A stretch of 64,000 nt of DNA from Citrobacter tructae. GTDB taxonomy: Bacteria; Pseudomonadota; Gammaproteobacteria; Enterobacterales; Enterobacteriaceae. The notes under the pieces were generated by a model. It saw nothing but the letters and a program-made list of their open reading frames with translations. It did no database searches and was not told the origin of the DNA. Location of the stretch: positions 620,001 through 684,000 of the forward strand of contig NZ_CP038469.1 of NCBI RefSeq assembly GCF_004684345.1, in the 5' to 3' direction. This document shows, piece by piece, positions 44,097 through 51,123 of the stretch; the first letter of the stretch is position 1, and each line of letters starts with the position of its first letter. The translations under genes and the position numbers were made by a program.

Positions 44097-44234
44097 TCAC
44101 TGTGCGCATTTTGACAGTGCGGCCAGACATTCTGAGCAAAAGGCGGTGTATTCATCATCGGTCAAGTGTGACGGTTTCGACAGAAACGGGTTACTACCCC
44201 GTATTCCATCGCTAAGGCTGTTGGTATTGGTCAC
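44097..44234 (-). CDS. Small unrecognised ORF or gene remnant, accessory region
   Basis: Read on the minus strand, a GTG at 44234 opens 45 codons (start VTNTNSLSDGIRGSNP, end LAALSKCAQ). The middle, LTDDEYTAFCSECLAAL, looks protein-like. There is no ATG and no strong ribosome-binding site; the frame is open 11 codons further upstream to a TAA. I do not recognise it. It may be a fragment of a mobile element. Confidence 0.25.
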   Translation of the reverse strand: MTNTNSLSDGIRGSNPFLSKPSHLTDDEYTAFCSECLAALSKCAQ

Positions 44235-44379
44235 AATCTGATCTGAATTATCGTTGCTTAATTTCAGTTAAGTGATAATAAAATCAGATTCTTATCATAA
44301 ATTGCTCATTTGCCATCCACAATCAAACGTTTAGACTCACTTATGAATTTATCCATAAAATTTATGAGGGATCAGAAAA

Positions 44380-44865
44380 ATGGCTATACCTGCTTACTTG
44401 TGGCTTAAAGATGATGGCGGTGCACTCATCAAAGGTTCTGTTGATGTGGCAAAGCGTGAAAACTCAATAGAAATTACATCGTTCAGTCACAATCTCTACA
44501 TTCCAACCGATGGCAACACAGGGAAACTGACAGGTACTCGTGTACATGGTGCGCTCGTATTCGAAAAGGAATTTGATAGCTCATCACCGTATCTTTTCAA
44601 GGCTGTTGCCACTGGTCAAACTCTGAAATCAGCCGAATTTAAATGGTATCATATCAACGATGCAGGGCTGGAGGTGGAGTATTACAACATGCTGCTTGAA
44701 GGTGTGAAGATCGTCTCTGTTACCCCGATGATGCACGATACTAAAACGGTGATTAACGTAGGCCATCTTGAGCAGGTTCAGCTACGCTACGACAAAATCA
44801 CCTGGCACTATCTGGACGGTAACATTCAGTTTGCTGATGCATGGAATGAACGTGTAACCGGATAG
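44380..44865 (+). CDS. hcp: Hcp, type VI secretion tube protein (orphan)
   Basis: A 161-residue Hcp of the enteric type: MAIPAYLWLKDDGGALIKGSVDV at the start, the beta-barrel strands HNLYIPTDGNTGKLTGTRVHG, FKAVATGQTLKSAEFKWYHIND, and the end HLEQVQLRYDKITWHYLDGN. Hcp hexamers stack into the T6SS inner tube and also carry small effectors in their lumen. The length is standard, with no C-terminal toxin extension. No other T6SS structural gene is present, so it is an orphan that would serve an apparatus elsewhere. It heads a three-gene set with 44877 and 45314. The stretch is visibly more AT-rich than the flanks. Confidence 0.93.
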   Translation: MAIPAYLWLKDDGGALIKGSVDVAKRENSIEITSFSHNLYIPTDGNTGKLTGTRVHGALVFEKEFDSSSPYLFKAVATGQTLKSAEFKWYHINDAGLEVEYYNMLLEGVKIVSVTPMMHDTKTVINVGHLEQVQLRYDKITWHYLDGNIQFADAWNERVTG

Positions 44866-44876
44866 GTGGTAAACTG

Positions 44877-45320
44877 ATGGATACAGTTGAAGAACTTAAC
44901 GGAACGTATTTCTACAGGGGCTATTCTAACCTGTCTGCTGGTGAATTATTGTTCTGGATCTTCCTTGATGAAGCAAGCGATCAGTTCGGTGTGAAAGACT
45001 TCCTGACAGTTGGTCTGATCCTGTTAGGTCAGCCAGAAGTAGCAACGAGGGGTAAACCAATTGGCGCAACCCCAGGAACGTCTATTCTTAGTACACAGTT
45101 ACGCCATTATCTGAACATCGAAACCAGACGTTTACCAACTCTGACCACTGGCAGTATCAAACGGTTAAAGTTTGCCTATGTAACAAATCTGGGCGCATTC
45201 GTTGGGCGATGGATTCCCATTCTTGGGATCGTCATAATTGCTGCTGATGTATCAACCATTGCTTATAAAGCAACCACGAAATACAACACCATAGCCAGAG
45301 GGAAAGATAAGTTATGGTGA
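44877..45320 (+). CDS. STM2901-like protein, candidate T6SS-linked effector
   Basis: A 147-residue protein starting MDTVEELNGTYFYRGYSNLS. It resembles, from memory, the STM2901 family found beside hcp in Salmonella and Escherichia. The N-terminal part (LSAGELLFWIFLDEAS, DFLTVGLILLGQP) is amphipathic to hydrophobic. A C-terminal glycine-rich hydrophobic hairpin, LGAFVGRWIPILGIVIIAADVSTIAY (about 106-131), looks membrane-inserting. No catalytic motif is visible. It begins 11 bases after hcp and its last 7 bases overlap the next gene. A membrane-acting toxin carried by Hcp is my hypothesis only. Confidence 0.7.
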   Translation: MDTVEELNGTYFYRGYSNLSAGELLFWIFLDEASDQFGVKDFLTVGLILLGQPEVATRGKPIGATPGTSILSTQLRHYLNIETRRLPTLTTGSIKRLKFAYVTNLGAFVGRWIPILGIVIIAADVSTIAYKATTKYNTIARGKDKLW

Positions 45321-45646
45321 CCGATGATGATGTGATCGCCTGGTACAGTGAGCGGTTTAACAAACCTGGTTTATTCTCCGGTAAGCGCTGGCCTGTCACT
45401 ATTGATACGAGTTTAACAACTGGTGATCATGTGTGGGCGAGCGAAACAGGCGCAGACATTATGAAAGAGTATTTCGAGCGATTCGACGTTGACCCCGCCA
45501 ATTTTGATTTTTATAGATACTGGCCTGTTGAAACATTCTTTCTGTATGCGCTGTTTACCAGCGGAGGGGATGACGACGAACCAGAGCCGCTAACTCTCCG
45601 AATGCTTGCAGAATCAGCAAGGGCGGGGATTTGGTTGTATAACTAA
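45314..45646 (+). CDS. DUF1493-like protein, candidate partner/immunity of the upstream gene
   Basis: A 110-residue acidic protein resembling DUF1493 (PF07377), a family known mainly from Salmonella and Yersinia. It starts MVTDDDVIAWYSERFN and has the typical YFERFDVDPANFDFYRYWP motif, a layout reminiscent of acyl-carrier-like helices, followed by the hydrophobic FLYALF. Translation is coupled to the preceding gene (ATG inside its last codons). The function is unknown. Adjacent pairs of this kind could be effector and immunity or adaptor, which is inference. Confidence 0.7.
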   Translation: MVTDDDVIAWYSERFNKPGLFSGKRWPVTIDTSLTTGDHVWASETGADIMKEYFERFDVDPANFDFYRYWPVETFFLYALFTSGGDDDEPEPLTLRMLAESARAGIWLYN

Positions 45647-45650
45647 TCTG

Positions 45651-45674
45651 ACCGCCTCGCAAGGGCGGTTTTTA
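45651..45674 (+). terminator. Terminator of the hcp three-gene set
   Basis: accgcc (45651-45656) pairs with ggcggt (45664-45669) around tcgcaag, then TTTTT. It closes the unit 5 bases after the last stop, so hcp, the STM2901-like gene and the DUF1493-like gene form one transcript. Confidence 0.88.
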
Positions 45675-45798
45675 CTATCTAGTTAGTGACGCGACGTTCA
45701 TTCTATAAATTGTTGTGGATGTTGCCACTCGTCAGAATTGATACAGCACTGCATGAGAAAAGGCTAAACGTGTTTCTATCTAGCCTCGTTGACATTAT

Positions 45799-45984
45799 TC
45801 AGTTTTTGGCGTGGTGTTCTTTCAGCCTCTCTTCAAAAATCTTGTTACACGCAGGACAGAGCCACGATTCCATATCAGGTTGACGATCACCACATTTAGC
45901 GGTTGAGATTCCCCCAATTTTGACCCCACAACCAGCGGGTTGTAATTTTAGTTCGGTTTTTGTGTAGCTCGATAGATGGCCCAT
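45799..45984 (-). CDS. Small cysteine-containing protein, probable prophage remnant
   Basis: A 61-residue frame from ATG 45984 (MGHLSSYTKTELKLQPAGCG). It has CG, KCGDR and CPAC, i.e. four cysteines spaced like a zinc-ribbon or treble-clef (SWLCPACNKIFEERLKEHH at the end). GGGAG lies 12 bases before the start. I do not recognise a named family. It follows two tiny genes on the same strand (46022 and 46110). Size, clustering and overlap are phage-like. Confidence 0.45.
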   Translation of the reverse strand: MGHLSSYTKTELKLQPAGCGVKIGGISTAKCGDRQPDMESWLCPACNKIFEERLKEHHAKN

Positions 45985-46022
45985 TCTATTAACTCTCCCG
46001 TCTCATGTGGTACCCGCGCCAT
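45948..46022 (-). CDS. Tiny overlapping frame (24 codons)
   Basis: ATG 46022 opens MARVPHETGELIEWAIYRA and four more codons. It overlaps the end of the 46110 lipoprotein gene and the start of the 45984 gene in other frames. Too short to assign; listed because the nested arrangement recalls lysis genes of phages. Confidence 0.2.
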   Translation of the reverse strand: MARVPHETGELIEWAIYRATQKPN

Positions 46023-46110
46023 AAGTAGCGGCATGAGAAGGGACAGCACAACCTGTGACCATTCCAACGAGAAAGGCGAGGGCAATTACTTTACGACGAG
46101 TTAACTTCAT
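46003..46110 (-). CDS. 35-residue lipoprotein (lysis/spanin-like)
   Basis: ATG 46110 opens MKLTRRKVIALAFLVGMVTG followed by Cys21, a good lipobox (V-T-G-C) after a basic n-region and hydrophobic core. The mature peptide is only 15 residues (CAVPSHAATYGAGTT). Such tiny lipoproteins occur as outer-membrane spanins (Rz1 type) in phages, as bacteriocin-release proteins and as entericidins. GGAG lies 10 bases upstream. It sits between ydiY (divergent) and small phage-like frames, so a phage lysis relic is my preferred reading. Confidence 0.5.
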   Translation of the reverse strand: MKLTRRKVIALAFLVGMVTGCAVPSHAATYGAGTT

Positions 46111-46188
46111 TTCTTGTAATCTCCAGATGGTTTAGAATGCGGTAGCACGATTTGTGCAAACCTTTTCCATGTATTTTAGAGATACAAA

Positions 46189-46947
46189 ATGAAGCTTTTG
46201 AAGACAGTACCCGCAGCATTCGTGCTGATGGGGGGCATGTTTGCGTCAATGCATGCCGCCGCCGATGATTCCGTTTTTACTGTCATGGATGACCCCTCCA
46301 GCGCGAAAAAACCTTTTGAAGGTAACCTGAACGCGGGATACCTCGCCCAGTCAGGCAACACAAAAAGTTCTTCTTTAACCGCAGACACCACCATGACTTG
46401 GTACGGTGAAACCACGGCGTGGTCTCTGTGGGGTAATGCCAGCAATACCTCCTCGAATGATGAACGCTCTTCGGAGAAATACGCCGTAGGTGGCCGTAGT
46501 CGTTTCAATATGACCGATTATGATTATCTTTTCGGACAGGCAAGTTGGTTAACCGACCGTTACAACGGCTATCACGAGCGTGACGTACTGACTGCAGGTT
46601 ATGGTCGTCAGTTCCTCAATGGGCCGGTGCACAGCTTCCGTTTCGAATTCGGTCCGGGTGTACGCTACGACGAGCACACCGATGGCACAACCGAAACGCA
46701 GCCGCTGGGTTATGCGTCTGGCGCTTATGCGTGGCAGATGACGGACACCACCAAATTCACGCAGGGGGTGTCGGTGTTCGGTGCTGAGGATACGACGCTT
46801 AACTCTGAAACGGCTTTAAATGTTGCTATCAACGAACATTTTGGCCTGAAGGTGGCTTATAACGTCACCTGGAACTCAGAACCACCGGCAACTGCGCCGG
46901 AACATACCGACCGTCGCACGACTGTTTCGCTCGGCTATCGTATGTAG
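46189..46947 (+). CDS. ydiY: YdiY, DUF481 family outer-membrane-like protein
   Basis: A 252-residue exported protein with a signal peptide (FVLMGGMFASMHAAA, cut near residue 25). The mature part alternates short beta strands with aromatic belts (NAGYLAQSGNTKSSS, TAGYGRQFLNG, FRFEFGPGVRYDEHTDG) and ends TTVSLGYRM, with a terminal hydrophobic strand as in beta-barrels. In E. coli it is acid-inducible; its function is unknown. It marks the return to backbone order after the accessory block. Confidence 0.94.
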   Translation: MKLLKTVPAAFVLMGGMFASMHAAADDSVFTVMDDPSSAKKPFEGNLNAGYLAQSGNTKSSSLTADTTMTWYGETTAWSLWGNASNTSSNDERSSEKYAVGGRSRFNMTDYDYLFGQASWLTDRYNGYHERDVLTAGYGRQFLNGPVHSFRFEFGPGVRYDEHTDGTTETQPLGYASGAYAWQMTDTTKFTQGVSVFGAEDTTLNSETALNVAINEHFGLKVAYNVTWNSEPPATAPEHTDRRTTVSLGYRM

Positions 46948-46952
46948 TCTTA

Positions 46953-46980
46953 AACCGGGTCAAATAAATGGCCCGGTTGT
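46953..46980 (+). terminator. Probable terminator of ydiY
   Basis: aaccggg (46953-46959) pairs with cccggtt (46972-46978) just after the ydiY stop. The following gttatta has a poor T run, so it may be weak. Confidence 0.5.
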
Positions 46981-47162
46981 TATTAATTAATGTGCTGTAT
47001 TTTTATTATTCGACCTATATTTATTTAGCACTGAACTATCAATTCGTTTTTCAGATATATTTCATTTAATTGATAAATAAACTTACTTAAAAAGCGTCGG
47101 TGCTGTTGCCACAATAACAAAAGAGGCACTACCGACAGACTACGCCAGAACCGGCTTGACAG

Positions 47163-47270
47163 TTAACCCCAAATCATTGCCGCCCAACGTAGCATTAACA
47201 TTGCCGCACAAATGACGAACAGTACCACAACCATCTTCCAGTGTTTTTTGGCAAAGCGATTTTTTGGCAT
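47163..47270 (-). CDS. yniD: YniD, 35-residue membrane peptide
   Basis: On the minus strand ATG 47270 opens MPKNRFAKKHWKMVVVLFVI and ends LRWAAMIWG, 35 residues. It matches E. coli YniD, a verified small inner-membrane protein. One transmembrane helix (MVVVLFVICAAMLMLRWAAMI) follows a basic N-terminus. GGAAAG lies 6 bases before the start. Function is unknown. Confidence 0.88.
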   Translation of the reverse strand: MPKNRFAKKHWKMVVVLFVICAAMLMLRWAAMIWG

Positions 47271-47414
47271 GGTTCTTTCCTGTCCAGCGATGACGATTAT
47301 TGCTAGTGTAACAAAGACGGCAGGGTGCCAGTGAATTGATTTACATCATAGATAGCGTGTTGATTGTCGCTTTGAACGACCCGCAATGCCGTGTACACTG
47401 TCAAACGGTGTTAT

Positions 47415-47573
47415 CAAAAAGCGGGTGTAGGTTACGGTGTTACCAGTCAGGTAATGCGTGACATATTTCGCAGAGTGAAGCGGGAATCAGCCCACACCTT
47501 TTTGATAATTTTAAATATTGAAACTTTGTATGTGATCTTACGTGTGGGTCACCACTGCAAATAAGGATATAAC
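47415..47573 (+). promoter_or_regulatory. thrS leader: translational operator mimicking tRNA-Thr
   Basis: The leader up to the thrS start has the E. coli operator features: gtgacatatttcgcagagtg, the conserved unpaired linker gataattttaaatattg, and the hairpin gtgatcttacgtgtgggtcac just before the ribosome-binding site aagga. The hairpin loop carries CGT, the anticodon-like triplet. ThrRS binds it and blocks its own translation. Identity is by resemblance to the known leader. Confidence 0.8.
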
Positions 47574-49502
47574 ATGCCTGTTATTACTCTTCCTGATGGC
47601 AGCCAACGCCATTACGACCACGCTGTAAGTCCCATGGATGTTGCGCTGGACATCGGTCCAGGTCTGGCGAAAGCCACTATTGCTGGCCGTGTAAACGGTG
47701 AGCTGGTTGATGCTTCCGATCTGATTGAACATGATGCAAAGCTCTCCATCATCACCACTAAAGATGATGAAGGTCTGGAGATCATTCGTCACTCCTGTGC
47801 GCACCTGTTAGGGCACGCGATCAAACAACTCTGGCCGCACACCAAAATGGCGATCGGACCGGTTGTTGATAACGGTTTTTACTACGATATCGATCTTGAC
47901 CGTACGTTAACCCAGGAAGACGTCGACGCGCTCGAAAAGCGGATGCACGAGCTCGCTGAGAAAAACTACGATGTCATTAAGAAGAAAGTCAGCTGGTACG
48001 AAGCGCGTGAAACTTTCGTGAAGCGTGGCGAGACCTATAAAGTCTCTATTCTTGATGAAAACATTGCACATGATGACAAGCCAGGCTTGTACCATCATGA
48101 AGAATACGTCGATATGTGCCGTGGCCCGCACGTGCCTAACATGCGTTTCTGCCATCACTTCAAACTGATGAAGACCGCTGGGGCATACTGGCGCGGCGAC
48201 AGCAATAACAAGATGCTGCAGCGTATTTATGGCACCGCATGGGCGGATAAAAAAGCCCTGAGCGCCTACCTGCAACGTCTGGAAGAAGCCGCTAAACGCG
48301 ACCACCGTAAAATTGGGAAGCAGCTTGACCTGTATCATATGCAGGAAGAAGCGCCAGGTATGGTGTTCTGGCATAACGATGGCTGGACTATTTTCCGTGA
48401 ACTGGAAGTTTTCGTTCGTTCAAAACTGAAAGAATACCAGTATCAGGAAGTAAAAGGCCCGTTTATGATGGACCGCGTGCTGTGGGAAAAAACAGGGCAC
48501 TGGGACAACTACAAAGATGCGATGTTTACCACCTCGTCAGAGAACCGTGAATACTGCATCAAACCAATGAACTGCCCGGGCCACGTTCAGATCTTCAATC
48601 AGGGTCTGAAATCCTATCGCGACCTGCCGCTGCGCATGGCTGAGTTTGGTAGCTGTCACCGTAACGAACCATCAGGTGCGCTGCACGGACTGATGCGCGT
48701 GCGTGGCTTTACTCAGGATGATGCACATATCTTCTGTACCGAAGAGCAGATTCGTGATGAAGTTAACGCCTGCATTCGTATGGTCTACGATATGTATAGC
48801 ACTTTTGGCTTCGAGAAAATCGTCGTCAAACTGTCCACTCGCCCCGAAAAACGTATCGGTAGCGATGAAATGTGGGACCGTGCTGAAGCGGACTTAGCGG
48901 TTGCGCTGGAAGAAAACAACATCCCGTTTGAGTTCCAACTGGGTGAAGGCGCATTCTACGGTCCGAAAATTGAATTTACCCTGTATGACTGCCTCGATCG
49001 TGCATGGCAGTGCGGTACTGTACAGCTGGACTTCTCTCTGCCGTCTCGTCTGAGCGCCTCTTATGTTGGCGAAAACAACGAGCGTCAGGTGCCGGTAATG
49101 ATTCACCGCGCAATTCTTGGGTCAATGGAACGTTTCATTGGTATCCTGACTGAAGAGTTCGCTGGCTTCTTCCCGACTTGGCTTGCGCCGGTTCAGGTTG
49201 TGGTCATGAATATTACCGATTCGCAGTCTGAATACGTCAACGAATTAACGCAGAAACTACAAAATGCGGGTATTCGTGTAAAAGCAGACTTGAGAAATGA
49301 GAAGATAGGCTTTAAAATCCGCGAGCACACTTTACGTCGTGTCCCTTACATGTTGGTCTGTGGCGACAAAGAGGTAGAAGCAGGCAAAGTTGCCGTGCGT
49401 ACCCGTCGTGGCAAAGACTTGGGCAGCCTGGACGTAAGTGAAGTGATCGAGAAGCTGCAACAAGAGATTCGCAGCCGCAGTCTTCAACAACTGGAGGAAT
49501 AA
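47574..49502 (+). CDS. thrS: ThrS, threonyl-tRNA synthetase
   Basis: Charges tRNA-Thr in the cytosol and represses its own mRNA. It has 642 residues, the E. coli length. Domain order: TGS (1-61), editing domain with HSCAHLLGHAIKQLWP (about 69-84), class-II catalytic core and C-terminal anticodon-binding domain (about 535-640). Catalytic zinc ligands are Cys334 (MNCPGH), His385 (DDAHIFC) and a His near 511 (MIHRAILGS). Its stop overlaps nothing, and infC begins 3 bases later. Confidence 0.98.
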   Translation: MPVITLPDGSQRHYDHAVSPMDVALDIGPGLAKATIAGRVNGELVDASDLIEHDAKLSIITTKDDEGLEIIRHSCAHLLGHAIKQLWPHTKMAIGPVVDNGFYYDIDLDRTLTQEDVDALEKRMHELAEKNYDVIKKKVSWYEARETFVKRGETYKVSILDENIAHDDKPGLYHHEEYVDMCRGPHVPNMRFCHHFKLMKTAGAYWRGDSNNKMLQRIYGTAWADKKALSAYLQRLEEAAKRDHRKIGKQLDLYHMQEEAPGMVFWHNDGWTIFRELEVFVRSKLKEYQYQEVKGPFMMDRVLWEKTGHWDNYKDAMFTTSSENREYCIKPMNCPGHVQIFNQGLKSYRDLPLRMAEFGSCHRNEPSGALHGLMRVRGFTQDDAHIFCTEEQIRDEVNACIRMVYDMYSTFGFEKIVVKLSTRPEKRIGSDEMWDRAEADLAVALEENNIPFEFQLGEGAFYGPKIEFTLYDCLDRAWQCGTVQLDFSLPSRLSASYVGENNERQVPVMIHRAILGSMERFIGILTEEFAGFFPTWLAPVQVVVMNITDSQSEYVNELTQKLQNAGIRVKADLRNEKIGFKIREHTLRRVPYMLVCGDKEVEAGKVAVRTRRGKDLGSLDVSEVIEKLQQEIRSRSLQQLEE

Positions 49503-49505
49503 GGT

Positions 49506-50048
49506 ATTAAAGGCGGAAAACGAGTTCAAACGGCACGTCCGAATCGTATCAATGGCGAGATTCGCGCCCTGGAAGTTCGCTTAACAGGTCTGGAAGGCGA
49601 AGCTTTGGGTATTGTGAGTCTGAGAGAAGCTATCGAAAAAGCTGAAGAAGCTGGAGTAGATTTAGTTGAAATCAGCCCTAACGCCGAACCGCCAGTTTGT
49701 CGTATTATGGACTACGGCAAGTTCCTTTATGAAAAGAGTAAATCTTCTAAGGAACAGAAGAAAAAGCAAAAAGTTATCCAGGTTAAGGAAATTAAATTCC
49801 GTCCTGGCACCGACGATGGCGATTATCAGGTAAAACTCCGCAGCCTGGTACGCTTTCTGGAAGAGGGTGATAAAGCTAAGATCACGCTGCGTTTCCGCGG
49901 TCGTGAGATGGCTCACCAACAGATCGGTATGGAAGTGCTTACGCGCGTCCGTGACGATCTGAGTGAACTGGCAGTGGTCGAATCCTTCCCTACGAAGATC
50001 GAAGGCCGCCAGATGATCATGGTGCTCGCTCCTAAGAAGAAACAGTAA
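49506..50048 (+). CDS. infC: InfC, translation initiation factor IF-3 (AUU start)
   Basis: Binds 30S subunits, prevents subunit joining and proofreads the start codon. Starting at ATT 49506 (reads IKGGKRVQTARPNRINGEIR) gives 180 residues, exactly the E. coli size; the first ATG-type alternative would be 99 bases downstream. AUU lets IF-3 repress its own mRNA by rejecting non-canonical starts. N-domain (to about 80), linker and C-domain (KIEGRQMIMVLAPKKK) are intact. It is co-transcribed with thrS, rpmI and rplT. Confidence 0.96.
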   Translation: MKGGKRVQTARPNRINGEIRALEVRLTGLEGEALGIVSLREAIEKAEEAGVDLVEISPNAEPPVCRIMDYGKFLYEKSKSSKEQKKKQKVIQVKEIKFRPGTDDGDYQVKLRSLVRFLEEGDKAKITLRFRGREMAHQQIGMEVLTRVRDDLSELAVVESFPTKIEGRQMIMVLAPKKKQ

Positions 50049-50144
50049 GGCCTTCAAGTAGCAATTCCTGTGGAGCCTACGGGCTTCGCAGGTTTTGTTC
50101 GCCTACGTTTCGTTTATTAACAATGCGAAGTGGAAGTTATTAAA

Positions 50145-50342
50145 ATGCCAAAAATTAAGACCGTACGCGGTGCTGCTAAGCGTTTCAAAAAAACCGGTGG
50201 TGGTGGATTTAAGCGTAAGCACGCAAACCTGCGTCATATTCTGACCAAAAAATCTACTAAGCGTAAACGTCACCTGCGTCCAAAAGGCCTCGTTTCTAAA
50301 GGCGATCTGGGTCTGGTTATCGCGTGCCTGCCGTACGCATAA
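50145..50342 (+). CDS. rpmI: RpmI, 50S ribosomal protein L35
   Basis: A 65-residue, very basic protein (MPKIKTVRGAAKRFKKTGGG) of the large subunit. The start is ATG 50145; an ATG five codons earlier is not used in E. coli. In E. coli, L20 represses rpmI-rplT translation through a pseudoknot formed with the upstream infC-rpmI sequence; the gap here (50049-50144) keeps the E. coli-like hairpins gtggagcc...gggcttcgcag. Confidence 0.97.
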   Translation: MPKIKTVRGAAKRFKKTGGGGFKRKHANLRHILTKKSTKRKRHLRPKGLVSKGDLGLVIACLPYA

Positions 50343-50397
50343 GCCGTTAACGTTTAATTAATTTTTTTACTAAGAATATAGATACAGGAGAGCACAT

Positions 50398-50754
50398 ATG
50401 GCTCGCGTAAAACGTGGTGTAGTTGCCCGTGCACGTCACAAGAAAATTTTGAAACAAGCTAAAGGCTACTACGGTGCGCGTTCTCGCGTATACCGCGTTG
50501 CCTTCCAGGCTGTTATCAAAGCTGGTCAGTACGCTTATCGTGACCGTCGTCAGAAAAAGCGTCAGTTCCGTCAACTGTGGATTGCGCGTATCAACGCAGC
50601 AGCACGTCAGAACGGTATTTCTTACAGCAAATTCATCAACGGCCTGAAAAAAGCCTCTGTTGAAATCGACCGTAAGATCCTGGCTGACATCGCAGTATTC
50701 GACAAAGTAGCGTTCTCCGCTCTGGTCGAAAAAGCGAAAGCAGCTCTGGCATAA
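50398..50754 (+). CDS. rplT: RplT, 50S ribosomal protein L20
   Basis: A 118-residue basic ribosomal protein that binds 23S rRNA early in assembly and represses its own operon. The start ATG 50398 (MARVKRGVVARARHKK) follows AGGAG by 7 bases. A long helical N-terminus (KAKGYYGARSRVYRVAFQA) and globular C-terminal half are visible. It is followed by a strong terminator. Confidence 0.98.
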   Translation: MARVKRGVVARARHKKILKQAKGYYGARSRVYRVAFQAVIKAGQYAYRDRRQKKRQFRQLWIARINAAARQNGISYSKFINGLKKASVEIDRKILADIAVFDKVAFSALVEKAKAALA

Positions 50755-50763
50755 GCCGGTGAA

Positions 50764-50790
50764 AAGAGGGAGCCTGGCTCCCTCTCTTTT
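50764..50790 (+). terminator. Terminator after rplT
   Basis: agagggagc (50765-50773) pairs with gctccctct (50777-50785) around ctg, then ctttt. It ends the thrS-infC-rpmI-rplT transcript, and pheM has a new promoter. Confidence 0.9.
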
Positions 50791-50811
50791 ATTTGTTGTT
50801 CAATCAATTAG

Positions 50812-50840
50812 TTGACAATTTACCCGTAAGCCTTTTCAAT
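50812..50840 (+). promoter_or_regulatory. Probable pheM-pheST promoter
   Basis: TTGACA at 50812-50817 and TTCAAT at 50835-50840 are spaced by 17 bases, upstream of pheM. A consensus -35 with a weaker -10 matches the known position of the pheST promoter. Confidence 0.6.
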
Positions 50841-50879
50841 AAAGGTTGTCCGGTTTTTACCACACAAGGTAACGCAAGC

Positions 50880-50924
50880 ATGAATGCTGCTATTTTCCGC
50901 TTCTTCTTTTACTTTAGCACCTGA
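50880..50924 (+). CDS. pheM: PheM, phenylalanine leader peptide
   Basis: A 14-residue leader ([14 protein letters not shown]) with five Phe among 14. Ribosome stalling at these codons when Phe-tRNA is scarce lets pheST be transcribed. It is identical in form to the E. coli leader peptide. The attenuator follows at 50973-50998. Confidence 0.95.
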
Positions 50925-50972
50925 ACTCAGGAGGCTCGCGCGTGAAAGAAGAAACGGAAAACAGCGCCTAAA

Positions 50973-50998
50973 AGCCTCCCTGGTGGAGGCTTTTTTTA
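50973..50998 (+). terminator. pheST attenuator terminator
   Basis: agcctcc (50973-50979) pairs with ggaggct (50985-50991) around ctggt, then seven Ts. An alternative antiterminator partner ggaggct lies at 50931-50937, right after pheM, consistent with attenuation. Confidence 0.9.
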
Positions 50999-51123
50999 TA
51001 CGCTTTATCCTTCAAGTTGTCTCTGTGTTGGCTGCATTCGCTAACTTGCTGCCTTGATGCAACTTAAATGATTTTGTGTATATACGTGCGACTAGTGAAT
51101 ATCGCCACATAACGAGGAAAACC

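Larger units (their letters stand above)
43663..44379. other. 717-base AT-rich gap between pfkB and hcp
   Basis: This gap divides backbone from the accessory block. It contains a LacI-family-like palindrome AGAGCGCTCT (43793-43802), a short promoter-terminator unit (43829-43929) and a small open frame on the minus strand (44097-44234). The rest is AT-rich and I see no further signal. In E. coli pfkB and ydiY are close neighbours, so most of this and the next 2 kb is probably inserted DNA. Confidence 0.6.
46948..47573. other. ydiY to thrS gap
   Basis: 626 bases that hold, in order, the ydiY terminator, the small yniD gene on the minus strand, and the thrS promoter/leader with its operator. 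The part from 46985 to 47160 shows nothing I can identify. Confidence 0.6.

Noticed and set aside
44003..44215. 70-codon plus-strand frame ahead of hcp (MTRYSGKIVYRTGF...)
   Set aside because: No ribosome-binding site and no protein-like pattern; the minus-strand reading of part of this stretch looks more like protein.
45686..45883. 65-codon plus-strand frame after the DUF1493-like gene
   Set aside because: Begins after the terminator with no ribosome-binding site and overlaps the better minus-strand frame at 45799-45984.
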